Positions 15,159 through 25,439 of a stretch of DNA of 64,000 nucleotides are shown here, in pieces. Each line of letters begins with the position of its first letter. Within the stretch, counting starts at the first letter, position 1. Source of the stretch: Pyxicephalus adspersus. Taxonomy: Eukaryota > Chordata > Amphibia > Anura > Pyxicephalidae. The stretch lies in assembly GCF_032062135.1 (NCBI RefSeq), contig NC_092861.1, positions 64,769,608 to 64,833,607 on the forward strand, read 5' to 3'. Made by a program: the position numbers and the translations under genes. The notes under the pieces are model-generated. The model did no database searches. It was given only the letters and a program-made list of their open reading frames with translations, and was not told the DNA's origin.

Positions 15159-15277
15159 GTTCAGGAGTTGCCTTGCTGTTTCTGGTTGGCACTACGATGC
15201 TACATGCAGTGTCTAATTTTGGTCATATGCTTGACCTCTTCCATGGACTTTATCAGAATGCTTTCCAAATCCCTTAA
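15159..15277 (+). CDS. unrecognised terminal exon with membrane helix
   Basis: After a strong acceptor (polypyrimidine tract ending ttcttttttcag) an open frame starts two bases into a codon and runs 38 residues to TAA at 15275-15277. It reads SGVALLFLVGTTMLHAVSNF and then GHMLDLFHGLYQNAFQIP. The first 17 or so residues form a plausible transmembrane helix, and the sequence looks much more protein-like than the alternative frames. I do not recognise the family. No partner exon was found upstream, and mammals have no gene at this spot between BAG2 and RAB23. It could be the last exon of an unknown gene, a displaced exon or a pseudogene fragment. Confidence 0.35.
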
Positions 15278-15480
15278 AATTACTTTACCGGTTGTCATTG
15301 GTTCATTTAAAGGTGTTTTAGAAGCATTCAGGAGGAAGCAGCACAAACAACTGACATAGTTAACTTCCTACTCCCAGTTCCTGTGCAGGACAACTGAGTT
15401 AACAAGAGTAAAATCCAAGAGGACTGCTGTAAGATAACTGCTTTTAATTAAAGTTGTGAATGAAAATGTCAATTAAAAGC

Positions 15481-16060
15481 TAACCCCCTGTGGGGGTTCA
15501 GCTCAATAGTGGTAGGCACAGCAGTCAGACAGTGACACAACGGTACAGTTCAAACAGGGATTTGCCTGTTTTCTTTATTTTCATCCACAAGCAAAATATA
15601 ACGCCTTTACATACAGGCAAAAACACAAAATAAATTCCTGCTCAGCTGAGCACTAACTAAACACAAGATCACCCTTTCTATATGGGCAGCCTACTACCAG
15701 CCACACAACTCAATATAAACTTACAGAGTCCATTTTTGTCATTTTAGCAGACTTCAGCAGCGATGGTGAAAAACAGTCTGTTCAACCAGTTCCCCCCACA
15801 TACACAGGCACATAGTGCAGACCTTTATAGCCCATAAATAAGCTGATCTCCATCACCTGGCTGAGAGCTATATGGGAAACCTGTTTTGGACAGGAAGGGA
15901 ATGAGGAGCCCCACTACCAACCTGCTCATCATTCCATAAAAATCCAGACCTGACAACACCATTTACCCTCAGCAAACAATGTTTTGCTAAGGCAACCCAT
16001 CTTTCCCGGATTTCTGATATCTCACCCAGCGTTTCCTAGTTTAGATATCCACTTCCTGTA
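15481..16060. repeat. possible dispersed repeat, unclassified
   Basis: This block opens ccccctgtgggggttcagct and has higher GC and less AT bias than its flanks, with no open frames. Its texture is that of a transposon body (an LTR or a non-autonomous DNA element). I could not identify inverted or direct termini, and no second copy is in the window. Confidence 0.35.
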
Positions 16061-16099
16061 TCCTAGTACATTGTATATCAAAGAAACCTAGGCGAAATA

Positions 16100-17560
16100 T
16101 AATGATTTTCTACTTTTCCAGTCACTGCCTCACACCCCCTATGTCTTATGGTCCCCACCCTTGTAACTACCACTTTGGATGAACAATTTTGCCTATTTAA
16201 TAAGGCAGAAAATATCTAAATATCTACTTGATCTACTGACAGAATTCATGGGTAACAAATCTGATTGTGTCTATAGTTCTACTTTACTGGTTAGTAATGT
16301 CTATTTGAAAATTATGGTATGTACTTCATTTTTGTGTGATTGTCAATTGTTTCAAGAAAATATTACTTAGTTGCAAACACAAAATATGACAGTAACCACT
16401 TTACAGGAAATGTCAAGGATCTTTAAATTATTTGTTTGTGTTTCATTTATTGGGTCATTATTCCATTTCAAAGCACCAGATGAGGTCAATAAATATTAAG
16501 GAGCCTGCCTCGATTTTCTCTTCTGCAAAATGACTTTAGCTTTAAATTAATATAACTCACAAGAAAGCAAAAGAAAATCAGATTATTTTTCGTCCAATAT
16601 ACTATTACACTGTTAACAATTATGGAGTGCATGAAATGTAGTAAATTAAAATGTAGTTCCCTCTTTTGTAAAATAATCCCTGAATGCAGAGAATGTTGCC
16701 TACAGTATTTTTATTTGCACTTTCTATGTGTTGCTTTGTTTGTGTATCCCTTAAACTGTCACTTTTAATTGTTGTTGTTACATAGCAGTCACATACATGC
16801 ATAATAAGATCAGTTGATAAAAGAATATACCTTTAGAAATTCCAACTGACCCAAAAGAAGACATGTATTTTCTATAAATAATTTTAAAAACTTTAACATT
16901 TTGACCACTGATTTTGTTTTTAGTTTAAAACCCTACTTTGAAATCCATTTTTAAACTATGTTAACCCTCTTAAAATCCCAAAAGACAAGTAAATGGATGA
17001 ATGCACCTTTATGCCACCACAATGAAATCAGTGTTGGTGGGATGTTGCCTTGACCAATTTAAGTGTTTCCCCTAAGTCAGTTTTATTCAATGATGTCTCA
17101 TACAAGGCAGAGAGGGGATAGCATGGGCAACTGTGTGGGTAATTTATATATATATAATTTATAAATAATTTATAAATAATTGTCATTTTTTAAAATAAGT
17201 GTCTTGCTCTTTAATAAAGCTTTGTGAATTGAAAAAAAAAACCTGTTAGATAAAGCCATTGGTCTGTCAGCGTAGCATACAATTGGCTAGGATGGCACAC
17301 ATGATCACTGTCTTTAGCAGACAGTCTGCTCTATAGAAATAAGTGCCATTTTCATGAATGTCAGTTGGGATGACTGGCCATTAGTCAGTGAGCTGTGATG
17401 TCATAGCCTACAGTTGGTGTACCTACACTGAAGCTGTAGTTTTCCACTTCTTGCTGAGGAGTCTCTCTAGAAGCATCTCCAAAGCATTTATCCTGTGACT
17501 TAGTGCGGACTGCAGATTTCTATTGGTCTTGAATCACCTACAGGAGCATCTAATAGAATC
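16100..17560. other. intergenic stretch, nothing recognised
   Basis: AT-rich DNA with a short TA/ATTTATAA-rich patch near 17140-17200. No exon-like or repeat-family signal was found. Confidence 0.45.
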
Positions 17561-18074
17561 TTGGTGCCAACATGGATTGTCAGAGGCTGTTCACGGCCCA
17601 ACATCCCGGAAATGCCCTCACATGAAAAGGTAGGCCCAACAGGTCAACAATTTCCAGTAGCTCACAGGACAAGATCTAGAGTTACACTTTGCGGCAGAGT
17701 TTCTGAACATCAGCTGCCTGAAAGACCAAGAAGAAGAGGACGTCCAAACACCAACTCCTCACATAGGGACCAAGGCCATTCTCCAGTCAGCCGTGGGAAT
17801 GAATACCATCCAAGACCCCAGAATGACCAGACACCCCCAGCCAATGACCAGCATTGAGGATCAGCCAAGCTGCAGTATCTGCTTGATGGAGTATGAACAG
17901 GGACAACAAACTGAGATACTCCCCTGTGCACACAAATTCCAACGGGCCTGCATCAACATATGGCTGAGGGAAAGTCATACCTGTCCCAATTGTCAGACAC
18001 CTATTCCTGAAATCGACGATGAAGATACAGAGCATGTTTTTTGTTCCTGCAATCATTCAGGAAACTGGCAATAA
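17561..18074 (+). pseudogene. broken RING-H2 finger protein copy
   Basis: An intronless region encodes a basic, proline-rich segment (RPRRRGRPNTNSSHRDQGHS) in one frame from 17561. After a frame change near 17800 it encodes a RING finger (about 17871-17993) in another. The RING reads CSICLMEYEQGQQTEILPCA, then HKFQRACINIWL, then CPNC. Spacing fits RING-H2 (C-x2-C-x14-C-x-H-x2-?-x2-C-x10-C-x2-C), but the second histidine ligand is glutamine (codon CAA). The second frame has no ATG before 17799. RING-H2 proteins are usually E3 ubiquitin ligases. Here the frame change and the lost ligand suggest a degraded retrocopy or a member of a divergent multicopy family. No parent gene is recognised. Confidence 0.55.
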
Positions 18075-18251
18075 AAGCACGCGGCGAGTTATCGCTTGGT
18101 CTGAACATCTGGATCGAGAAATCTTATTCGCTGTTGCTCCAGAAAATGTGAGTTCACAGTCACAGATTTTGTTTTTTACAGATATATTTGACGACCTTTA
18201 TATTCAACTGGCACCGACACTAATCTTCTGGGTGGCAAATCTAGGGATATA

Positions 18252-19416
18252 GAAAGTTCTGTTGGCTGGTTCCCTTGTTAGCCATTACCTCATTCCAATC
18301 AGGTATGTGCTGAATAATTTCCTTTATAAATAAACCTAATAAATGGTATCTCTTTTTTGCAGGGATTTGAAACCATAATTCCATATCTCATATTTATATA
18401 TATTTAGATATCGCTGGGCCCTGCAAAGGTAAATATTAGTTAGTCTGCTTTTGCCAGAGGGAGAGGGGCTGCTCACTTATTGCTAATTTTGCAATTCACA
18501 TTCCAGAGGGCCATTCATGGCTAGTAGAGGGACACACGTGCACCCATTTCCTTTATTTATTCAAAAAGGTCCCGAGCCTGTAAAAGTATTTTAAACTTTT
18601 ATTTTTGGTAGTTAAAATTTAATTATTATCATTTTGAAGACATACCACTGGACCTTAAATGGTATCCAAGTAACAGCTAGTTAAAAAGGAGTTAATATAG
18701 ATTTTTTAATATAGATAGACATACGTGGAATCTCATTTTTGAACAACGCAGGAATGTGCAAGGTAATGAAAAGTAAAAATGGAGTAGAATTCAATTTTTA
18801 AATGATCAATAATTTTCATTCATAATAGATATGTCTGTATGTGAGATTCACACATACACACACACACAGACAAGAAAAAATTAGCATAGAGTAGATAACA
18901 CATAAATATACACATATATACACACATCAAAGCACACCTACAAACTCAATGCACACAAATGCATACACACTTACATCTAAACACACTCTAGTTATTAGAT
19001 GAGGCCTAATAAACACACATCCAACATTAAAAGGATAATGATGAGCATCAAGTAGTGTAGCGCAGTGTAGATTAGTGTAGGTCCTGTCCTAAAGAGTCTA
19101 CCTTGTCGTGGTGGGCAGGCTTGTAATCATTTGGCTGAAAATGTGTCACAGAATGGGAGACACAATCATTTCTCACCAGTGACTTTCATTTTTGGCCAGA
19201 TGATTAAACCAAAGGACTCTTGATCAGGGCTGACACAAAATACGATATGTTTATACGTTAAACTTCCAGCAATAAACTTCTCAATATAACACTTAAGTAA
19301 AAAAAAAAAAATCACATAAATGAGTTCTTGTTTACTAAGTTTTTTATTTGTTTTTTTTAAATTTGTTATTCTCCAATCAAATATAAATGGCACAGATTAC
19401 TGATACTTTGTATTTA
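18252..19416. other. intergenic stretch with CA-rich patch
   Basis: There is no recognisable gene. A degenerate CA/TACA-rich patch spans about 18840-18990. Open frames are short and AT-driven. Confidence 0.45.
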
Positions 19417-19972
19417 TTAACCCCCAGCATTCTAATTCTGTCTGTATTTCTACGCAAAAAGCATTACATTTTTTTGCATGGAAATTTATTTTACATTGTA
19501 GGCCTATAATTCTTAGGCATAACTCACTGAAATATGTCCAATATTTAATACATTTATTAATAAACTTTAAATAAAAAAACTGAAGATCGAAGAGAGAAGC
19601 GGTGTCCTGAGGAGCTGCAGGGACCAGCACAATGCCAGGGGATGACAACGGAACAAGGTAAGTGTTTTTTTTTATGTTTTAAGCCAGGGGTGCCCAACAG
19701 GTGGATCGCGATCTACCGGTAAATCGCAAAGGCAAAGCAAGTAGATCGTGGAGCCCTGCCTTTCCAAATATACCGTACCGCGCACATGAGGTATTAGGTT
19801 CAAGGTTTTATTGATGGTAGATCATTTTGACTTGGTCATTTGAAAAGTAGCTCGCAAGCCAAAAAAAGTGTGGGCACCCCTGTTTTTAGCGACCCTGAAT
19901 GTGACTCGGGATTACCTTTTTTCACAGTAAATCCACCCGAGTCAAACTCAGGAATACTGCTAGGGGGTTAAT
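19417..19972. mobile_element. TTAA-flanked MITE carrying a nested hAT MITE
   Basis: The left end is ttaacccccagcattct and the right end is gctagggggttaa, giving inverted termini TTAACCCCC as in piggyBac-type non-autonomous elements, which duplicate TTAA. The body is split by the hAT-like element at 19685-19882. The outermost edges rest on short termini, so the extent is approximate. Related ends occur at about 20495-20510 (ctgaggaggttaa) and at the very end of the window (ttaacctccc). Confidence 0.6.
19685..19882. mobile_element. hAT MITE with 12-bp perfect TIRs
   Basis: The ends CAGGGGTGCCCA and TGGGCACCCCTG are exact inverted repeats. The flanking 8-mers ttttaagc and tttttagc match at 7 of 8 positions, as expected for a hAT target-site duplication. 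The 198-bp body contains gtggatcgcgatctaccggt and no coding frame. It sits inside the TTAA-type MITE and so is the younger insertion. Confidence 0.88.
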
Positions 19973-20219
19973 ACATCATTGAAGCACACATCAACCTATC
20001 AGTGCGGTACATTGTTTTTCATGAAAATTTATTTTACAGTATAATATATTAGTATTGGTATAATAAAGTTTGAAACCCAAAATCATGTCAAAATAATAAA
20101 TTGAATTTTTTTTTTTTTAAATATTAAAAATAAATAAATATTATACTTATCCTATTATATTATACTGTAAAATTAATTTTCATGAAAACAATGTACAACT
20201 TTAGGACATATAAATTCAC

Positions 20220-20262
20220 TGTATTGCATTCAATACAGTTATTTTGTATTGAATGCAATACA
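20220..20262. repeat. perfect 17-bp inverted repeat
   Basis: tgtattgcattcaatac (20220-20236) and gtattgaatgcaataca (20246-20262) are exact reverse complements separated by 9 bases. It is probably an internal palindrome of another degraded MITE whose right end (ctcggggttaccactgagga, then ggttaa) is at about 20480-20510. Confidence 0.8.
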
Positions 20263-20510
20263 AATAGATTTGAAATTTCCACAATGGCCGCACGCACCGC
20301 CAGGAACTTTCTGGTGACTCATCAGATGTGGAAGATGCCAGCCGGAGAATGCGAGAGGACGGGGATTGCGAAGAAGAATGTTGGTGGACCAGGTAAGGCT
20401 CTAATAATCATTGTTTTACTCTGTTTTAGCTCCAGTCTAGGTTACCGTTTTCAGCATCCTTTTTTACCCCGAGCCACACTCGGGGTTACCACTGAGGAGG
20501 TTAAAAACGC

Positions 20511-21415
20511 CAAAAATAACACCCTACACATAGCCTAAATAATCACTAGACCTGGGAGGAACAAATTGCTCATTACTCATGGAACCTCTAGCAACCTCTG
20601 GAGAAAGTCTGGATGAGAAACACTGCATTAGAGCAACAAAAGAATATACAGACCTAATCCCTAAATCCTCAATCAACAGAATTTTCATTAGCAAGTTGCA
20701 TACCCTAGATTGCAATGGATTCATCATTGCCAAACTTGCCCTCTTTCTCCAGCCATGTTTTCCTTTCAGTGGCTTCTTTTTAACTAGGCCACATTTTCAA
20801 ACACTTTTTTTGCACTATATTACTCGTCATTGTAATCACATTCTGTTCATCTCTAAATCTCAAGATTTTAACTTTATGCTCATCTCATTTCCTTTTTAAT
20901 ATCTGCTCTCTGGGTAATATTGATATTGATGATGTATTTACAATGACATGTCCAGTGCTGCATTCATGACACTGTCACAATAATAAAAACTGTAACATCA
21001 AGCAACATCACCTCATTTATTCACTTGCTTAATCTCCCAGTAATGGGTTGGATGTAGAAGAGGATGTGACCTAAGCCCAAGGATTCTTGTTCTGAAAACA
21101 TTTTTTTTTTTTCATAATGCTATAGTGAGGGGAATATAGTATCAGAATAAAATAATTGTAAACCCTAACTGAATGTTATTTACCTACCCCTGCAGTAAAT
21201 CAATCCAACTTTATCAAGAACTAAAACTTTAAATGTAAAAAATGTAAAAAAAATTTAAATGTAAAAAGATACATTTTGCATGTTTTATTAGAAATAAGAC
21301 ATTCCAAAGTGCTTTGCAATGGAAATAAATGGTTATTGTTTAGTAAAAAGAAAAAGATTGCCATGGAAATTATTTCTGTGCATCATCTTTTGTATTGTGT
21401 ACATATTTATACACA
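20511..21415. other. intergenic stretch, nothing recognised
   Basis: AT-rich DNA with no exon signal, clear repeat family or RNA gene. Open frames lack domains. Confidence 0.45.
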
Positions 21416-21870
21416 TAGTCCCCGGGTTACATGCGAGATGTGTAGGTTTGTTCTTAAGTTGAATTTGTATGTAAGTCAGAACAGGTACAATATTTTAATG
21501 AATGCAATTAGGACAGATGTTTGTCTCAACATAATATTAGGCAGCATGGTGTCAGGTACTGTAAAAATCCTCACTGTGAGTTAACCACAAAGCAAAAAAA
21601 AACTTTATGGAGCCTAGACATTCATTAACTTCTGGCGCAAGCTGTGCTCTGATATGCAAAAAATATATGCAGAGTTTGGCTCCGGAAAGAGCTCACCTTC
21701 CTAAGTTAACCCACAACCTCAGCTGTGTTTAGCAAAAGATTTCTTCTGCAAGTCATGCAAACCACCCCCTTCCCCCCTTCAAGCCCCTGTTCTGCACATA
21801 GCGAGCAGGGAAGCCCCTTTCGTATCTAGGAAGCGTATGTCGGATATCCTGAACCCAGGGTCTACCTGTA
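21416..21870. mobile_element. DNA-transposon-like element
   Basis: The start tagtccccgggttacat and the end gaacccagggtctacctgta are imperfect inverted termini around a 455-bp body with no intact frame. The body contains gtaagtcagaacaggtacaa. The terminal pairing supports a non-autonomous DNA transposon; the superfamily is not certain. Confidence 0.6.
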
Positions 21871-21898
21871 ATTAATTGTAAAATTAATCAATAAAATA

Positions 21899-22348
21899 CA
21901 GTGGTACCTCGGTATAAGTCAGCTTTGGAATAAGTCCAACTTGGTATAAGTCCTGTTTAGACACAAAAACTTTTGCTTGGGATACAACCTTTGCTTGGTA
22001 TACAACCTTTGTGCTAGAAGTTGTATGGGTCAAAATGAGTCATAACACTGGGCGCTACCCTTAGGTAAAGGGAGGTAAAGCAAGCAAAGGTAGAAGGGAG
22101 GTTAAATTTTCATTTATTTCATCTAATTGCTTTTGTTTTTATGTACTTTAGCATTAAGCAGTGTTTAAATTATTTCATACAGCCCCATCAATGTATAATA
22201 TGCCAATAACAATAGGATTTTTTTTTTCATGGGAACAGAATAATCATTTTCCTTTTATTTCTTATGGGAAATATTTTTTTAGTATAAGTCCTGTTTGGTA
22301 AGTACAAGGATCTGGAACGGATTAAGGACTTATACCAAGGTACCACTG
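21899..22348. mobile_element. pogo/Tigger-like MITE
   Basis: The element begins cagtggtacctcggtataag and ends cttataccaaggtaccactg, long imperfect inverted repeats flanked on both sides by TA, the target duplicated by Tc1/mariner/pogo elements. The 450-bp body contains a degenerate run of ttggtataagtcctgttt motifs and no transposase. Confidence 0.8.
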
Positions 22349-22748
22349 TATATAATTTTATTATTCAAATGAAAAAACATTGATTCTAATGTATTAGAAA
22401 TCTCATTCCAATCAGGTCTCAGCTGTAAATCATTCAACACGTTTCGTGGATCACAGTCCAGTTCATCAGGAATCAATGAGACCTATAATACCACAATTCT
22501 CTAGATTATAAACATTTGACACAAATGTGTATTAAACAAAAAACATCCAAACTTTTTCAAGTTTAAACCGTATTCAAAATGTAATAGGATTTGATTAAGG
22601 ATCTGAGACAAGGTTAAATCAGGTGAATTCATGAAGTATGCATGTGTATAAGTTGCTGTTAGAAATGAACTGAGGCAAAGAGAGATATTAAGGGCTTGTT
22701 CACTATATATATTGTTCACTAAATACTAGAGCACACAGTATTATAGTG

Positions 22749-23026
22749 CAGTGATTTTCAACCACTGCGCTGCGGCACACTAGTGTGCCATGAGATATCC
22801 TCAGGTGTACCATGGGAAATTATCCAATTTCAGTTATTTTTAATTTCAATTAATTGGTACGAAAATTATTTTTTATAGTGATAGGCAGAACAAAGAAATA
22901 CTCCTCCACTAGATGGCGGCAGGTAGCTAATAACATGTCTATATGACATTTTTGTTTGGTGGTGTTCCGTGGGATTTTTCTAATGTAAAATAAGTGCTGC
23001 GACTTAAGAAAGGTTGGGAAACACTG
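22749..23026. mobile_element. hAT-like MITE, copy 2
   Basis: cagtgattttcaacc at the left and ggttgggaaacactg at the right form inverted termini. The interior matches 13132-13352 in the same orientation. A ctgcgctgcggcacactagtg segment is present here and degraded in copy 1. There is no coding capacity. Confidence 0.82.
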
Positions 23027-23339
23027 CTAAAGAACACAGTGCATCCTTTATTTCAAAACAGCTGATTTACATCTACACACAATATACACAGGTATTGTAT
23101 GGCCAACACATTTCAATGATGTTTAACAGAATTCTCATGTGTTTTTTGGTTAAAAAACGGCAGTACAGGGTGCGCATGCACGCAGCGTGACTGGATGGAC
23201 GCGCAGTGTGTTTCACGGACATTGACACCACTACTATCTCCTGTTCTACTGGTACACTTACTTTATATTGCCCGAATGGGTCCCACCGCCAAAGTGAAAC
23301 TCCATGACAGGTCCATCACGCGGCTTGACCTCCCAATCC

Positions 23340-24310
23340 AAGATGGCGCTGGCTCCCTCACTGAGTGCATCTCCGGCTTTTAATCCAATGCATGCATCTG
23401 AGGACAGCATGGACTCGGTCTCTTCTCCACTAAAGGAGACACCACAAAGCGATGACCCGGCTTTCTTACAATGCTTGCGGGCTATGATTCGTGAGGATAT
23501 GTCACAGGCATCTGCTTTCATTACAGTGGAATTACGCCGCGACTTGTGTGACATTGGTCACAGTACTGCATCCCTTAAAACCCACATGGATGAATCCACA
23601 ACAGTTCTGGAGAGTTTAAATCAGGACTTGGAGGCGGCCCAGAAAGAAATTTTATTACTAAAAGATCAACTAGAAGATTGCGAGAAACAGTCGCGCTGAA
23701 GCAATCTTAGGATAAGTATTCCTAAAGCAGTTGTTGATGTACAGGGGTACATTACAGCCTTATTCCAGGAGTTAGCCCCAGAGATCCCGGTGGAGGGCCT
23801 GGAAATGGATAGGATCCATCTTTCTTTAGGTTCTAAAAACAGGATGGCCCATCCAGGGACGTCATAGCAAAATTAAATTTTTTTCTCTTTAAAGATTTAC
23901 TTCTACTGAGAGCTTGCAACACCTCACGCTTGCAGTTTCAAGGTACAAAATACAGTTTATAAGCTGATTTAGCTCCTTCTACCTTGGCTAAACGTCGGGC
24001 CCTACGCCCATATTTTGCTGCCTTTTCAGCTAATGATATCAAGTATAGATGGGGATTTTCCTTTAAGCTTATGTGCCAGCTACAAGGTCGCATACACCAA
24101 GTTTCGATACCTGAGGAAGCTCGAGCCTGCTTGACAGCTCAAGGTTTGCTGACCCAGGATTCATCAGCTTCACATTCAGGACAGCAGATGGTCCCTGTCA
24201 GCCCCATGGCTTCTACTGTGTCTGCAAGTCCCTCTCAGTGCAGCTCCTCACATTGTTCCAAAGCTTTAGCCCAGCTGGGCTCCCAAGTCTTTACCTCAAA
24301 TTCTCCATGA
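23340..24310 (+). mobile_element. L1-like LINE, ORF1 fragment (plus strand)
   Basis: A frame at 23304-23699 encodes an acidic N-terminus and a coiled coil (LESLNQDLEAAQKEILLLKD), ending in DCEKQSR, which corresponds to the ENRSRR-type junction of L1 ORF1p. After a stop and frame change, further pieces encode RISIPKAVVDVQGYITALFQ, EVEGLEMDRIHLSLG-like sequence and LAKRRALRPYFAAFSANDIK, as in the ORF1p RNA-binding domain. ORF2 is absent. It is a dead copy. Confidence 0.8.
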
Positions 24311-24504
24311 TAAAAAGCGTGGTCATTTTACTAGGATCTATTTTTATATCATTCACCCTGCCTTATGGTCCGGTACTTCTGGATTTTTTTCAAATTTTTC
24401 TTTTCAAAAAGACACAATAATTTTGTTTTTCCAATTTTTTTTTCTATTTGTCTTTGGGGATTGTCTGGTGACACTCCTGTTTTATACAATTTTTTTTATT
24501 GCCC

Positions 24505-25105
24505 TGAGAAGGGCCAAGGTGCAGAGTCTAAGCAGTAACCAGGTTTTCTCCAGAGCCTCTGATGGTGAGGATGTTGCGCCACTGGTTACTGCCAGGTTGC
24601 GGTCCTTGGGTGTGCACACCAAGGTGGGCAAAGCACAGTTCCAAATCAAAATGAAGAAGGATAGTCAAGGAAAGCCAGGGCGGAAAGAGAGGCCAGGAGG
24701 AACACAGGAGACACTGGAAACAACGGGAGCTAAAGGCCATGAAGGGATATCCACAGACAGACAGGAACACTGGAACAACACAGGGAAGTTGGCTGGGAAC
24801 CAACAGACTGGACAACGAGGGGTTAACTCAGGAGCTGGACACAGGAAAGACTGGATTAAGCAACAGGTGAACAGGAACTAGATCACAGAACTAAGGGGCT
24901 CGGGCACTAGTGAAGACTTGTTGCACGAACACAAAGTGCAGTCTATGAGCTAGCTAAATAGCTAGGACTGATCAAAAGGCTATTTTCTGATTGGCCAGCA
25001 GATTGGACAGAATTGATAAAGCTTAGAAACAGAGGCACGCCCAGCATCAGAACCGCCCGCATGTACAGGAGAGAGATGCATGCGCTTTAGTGAGGAAGAG
25101 GTAAC
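24505..25105 (+). repeat. dispersed repeat family R, copy 2
   Basis: This is the inverted counterpart of 14380-14895 and the longer copy. It contains an acacaggagacactggaa block and an aaaggctattttctgattgg block, and ends near agtgaggaagaggtaacta. An open frame (24423-24881) spans its start but has no domain and is not matched by a frame in copy 1. It probably inserted between the neighbouring L1 fragments. Confidence 0.7.
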
Positions 25106-25439
25106 TAACATTTACCAGGGATTCTGGAAGTCCATATACCAGCCGTGTCATGGTCAGACCACAATCTGGTGGTTGTTACGTGTAGATCCTTGGAGGGTCC
25201 AGCAACGCACCCGTATGTAGTCGATCAATGACTCTGTGCTGTCTCACCCTGACATAGTACATAGGTTGGTTATCCTTTCCAAAGAATTTTTTTTCCATTA
25301 ATGATTGTTCAGTGCCTTCTCCTGTGACACTTTGGGAGGTATATAAATCAGTTTGGCGGGGTCACCTTATCCAAATGACTTTGGTCAGAAAAAAAGAGTG
25401 TACTCAGGGGGGAGCTTGTAAGCCGCAATCCAAGATAGC

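Noticed and set aside
24423..24881. 152-codon plus-strand open frame
   Set aside because: It spans a junction of low-complexity DNA and repeat family R, and the matching repeat copy at 14380 has no equivalent frame.
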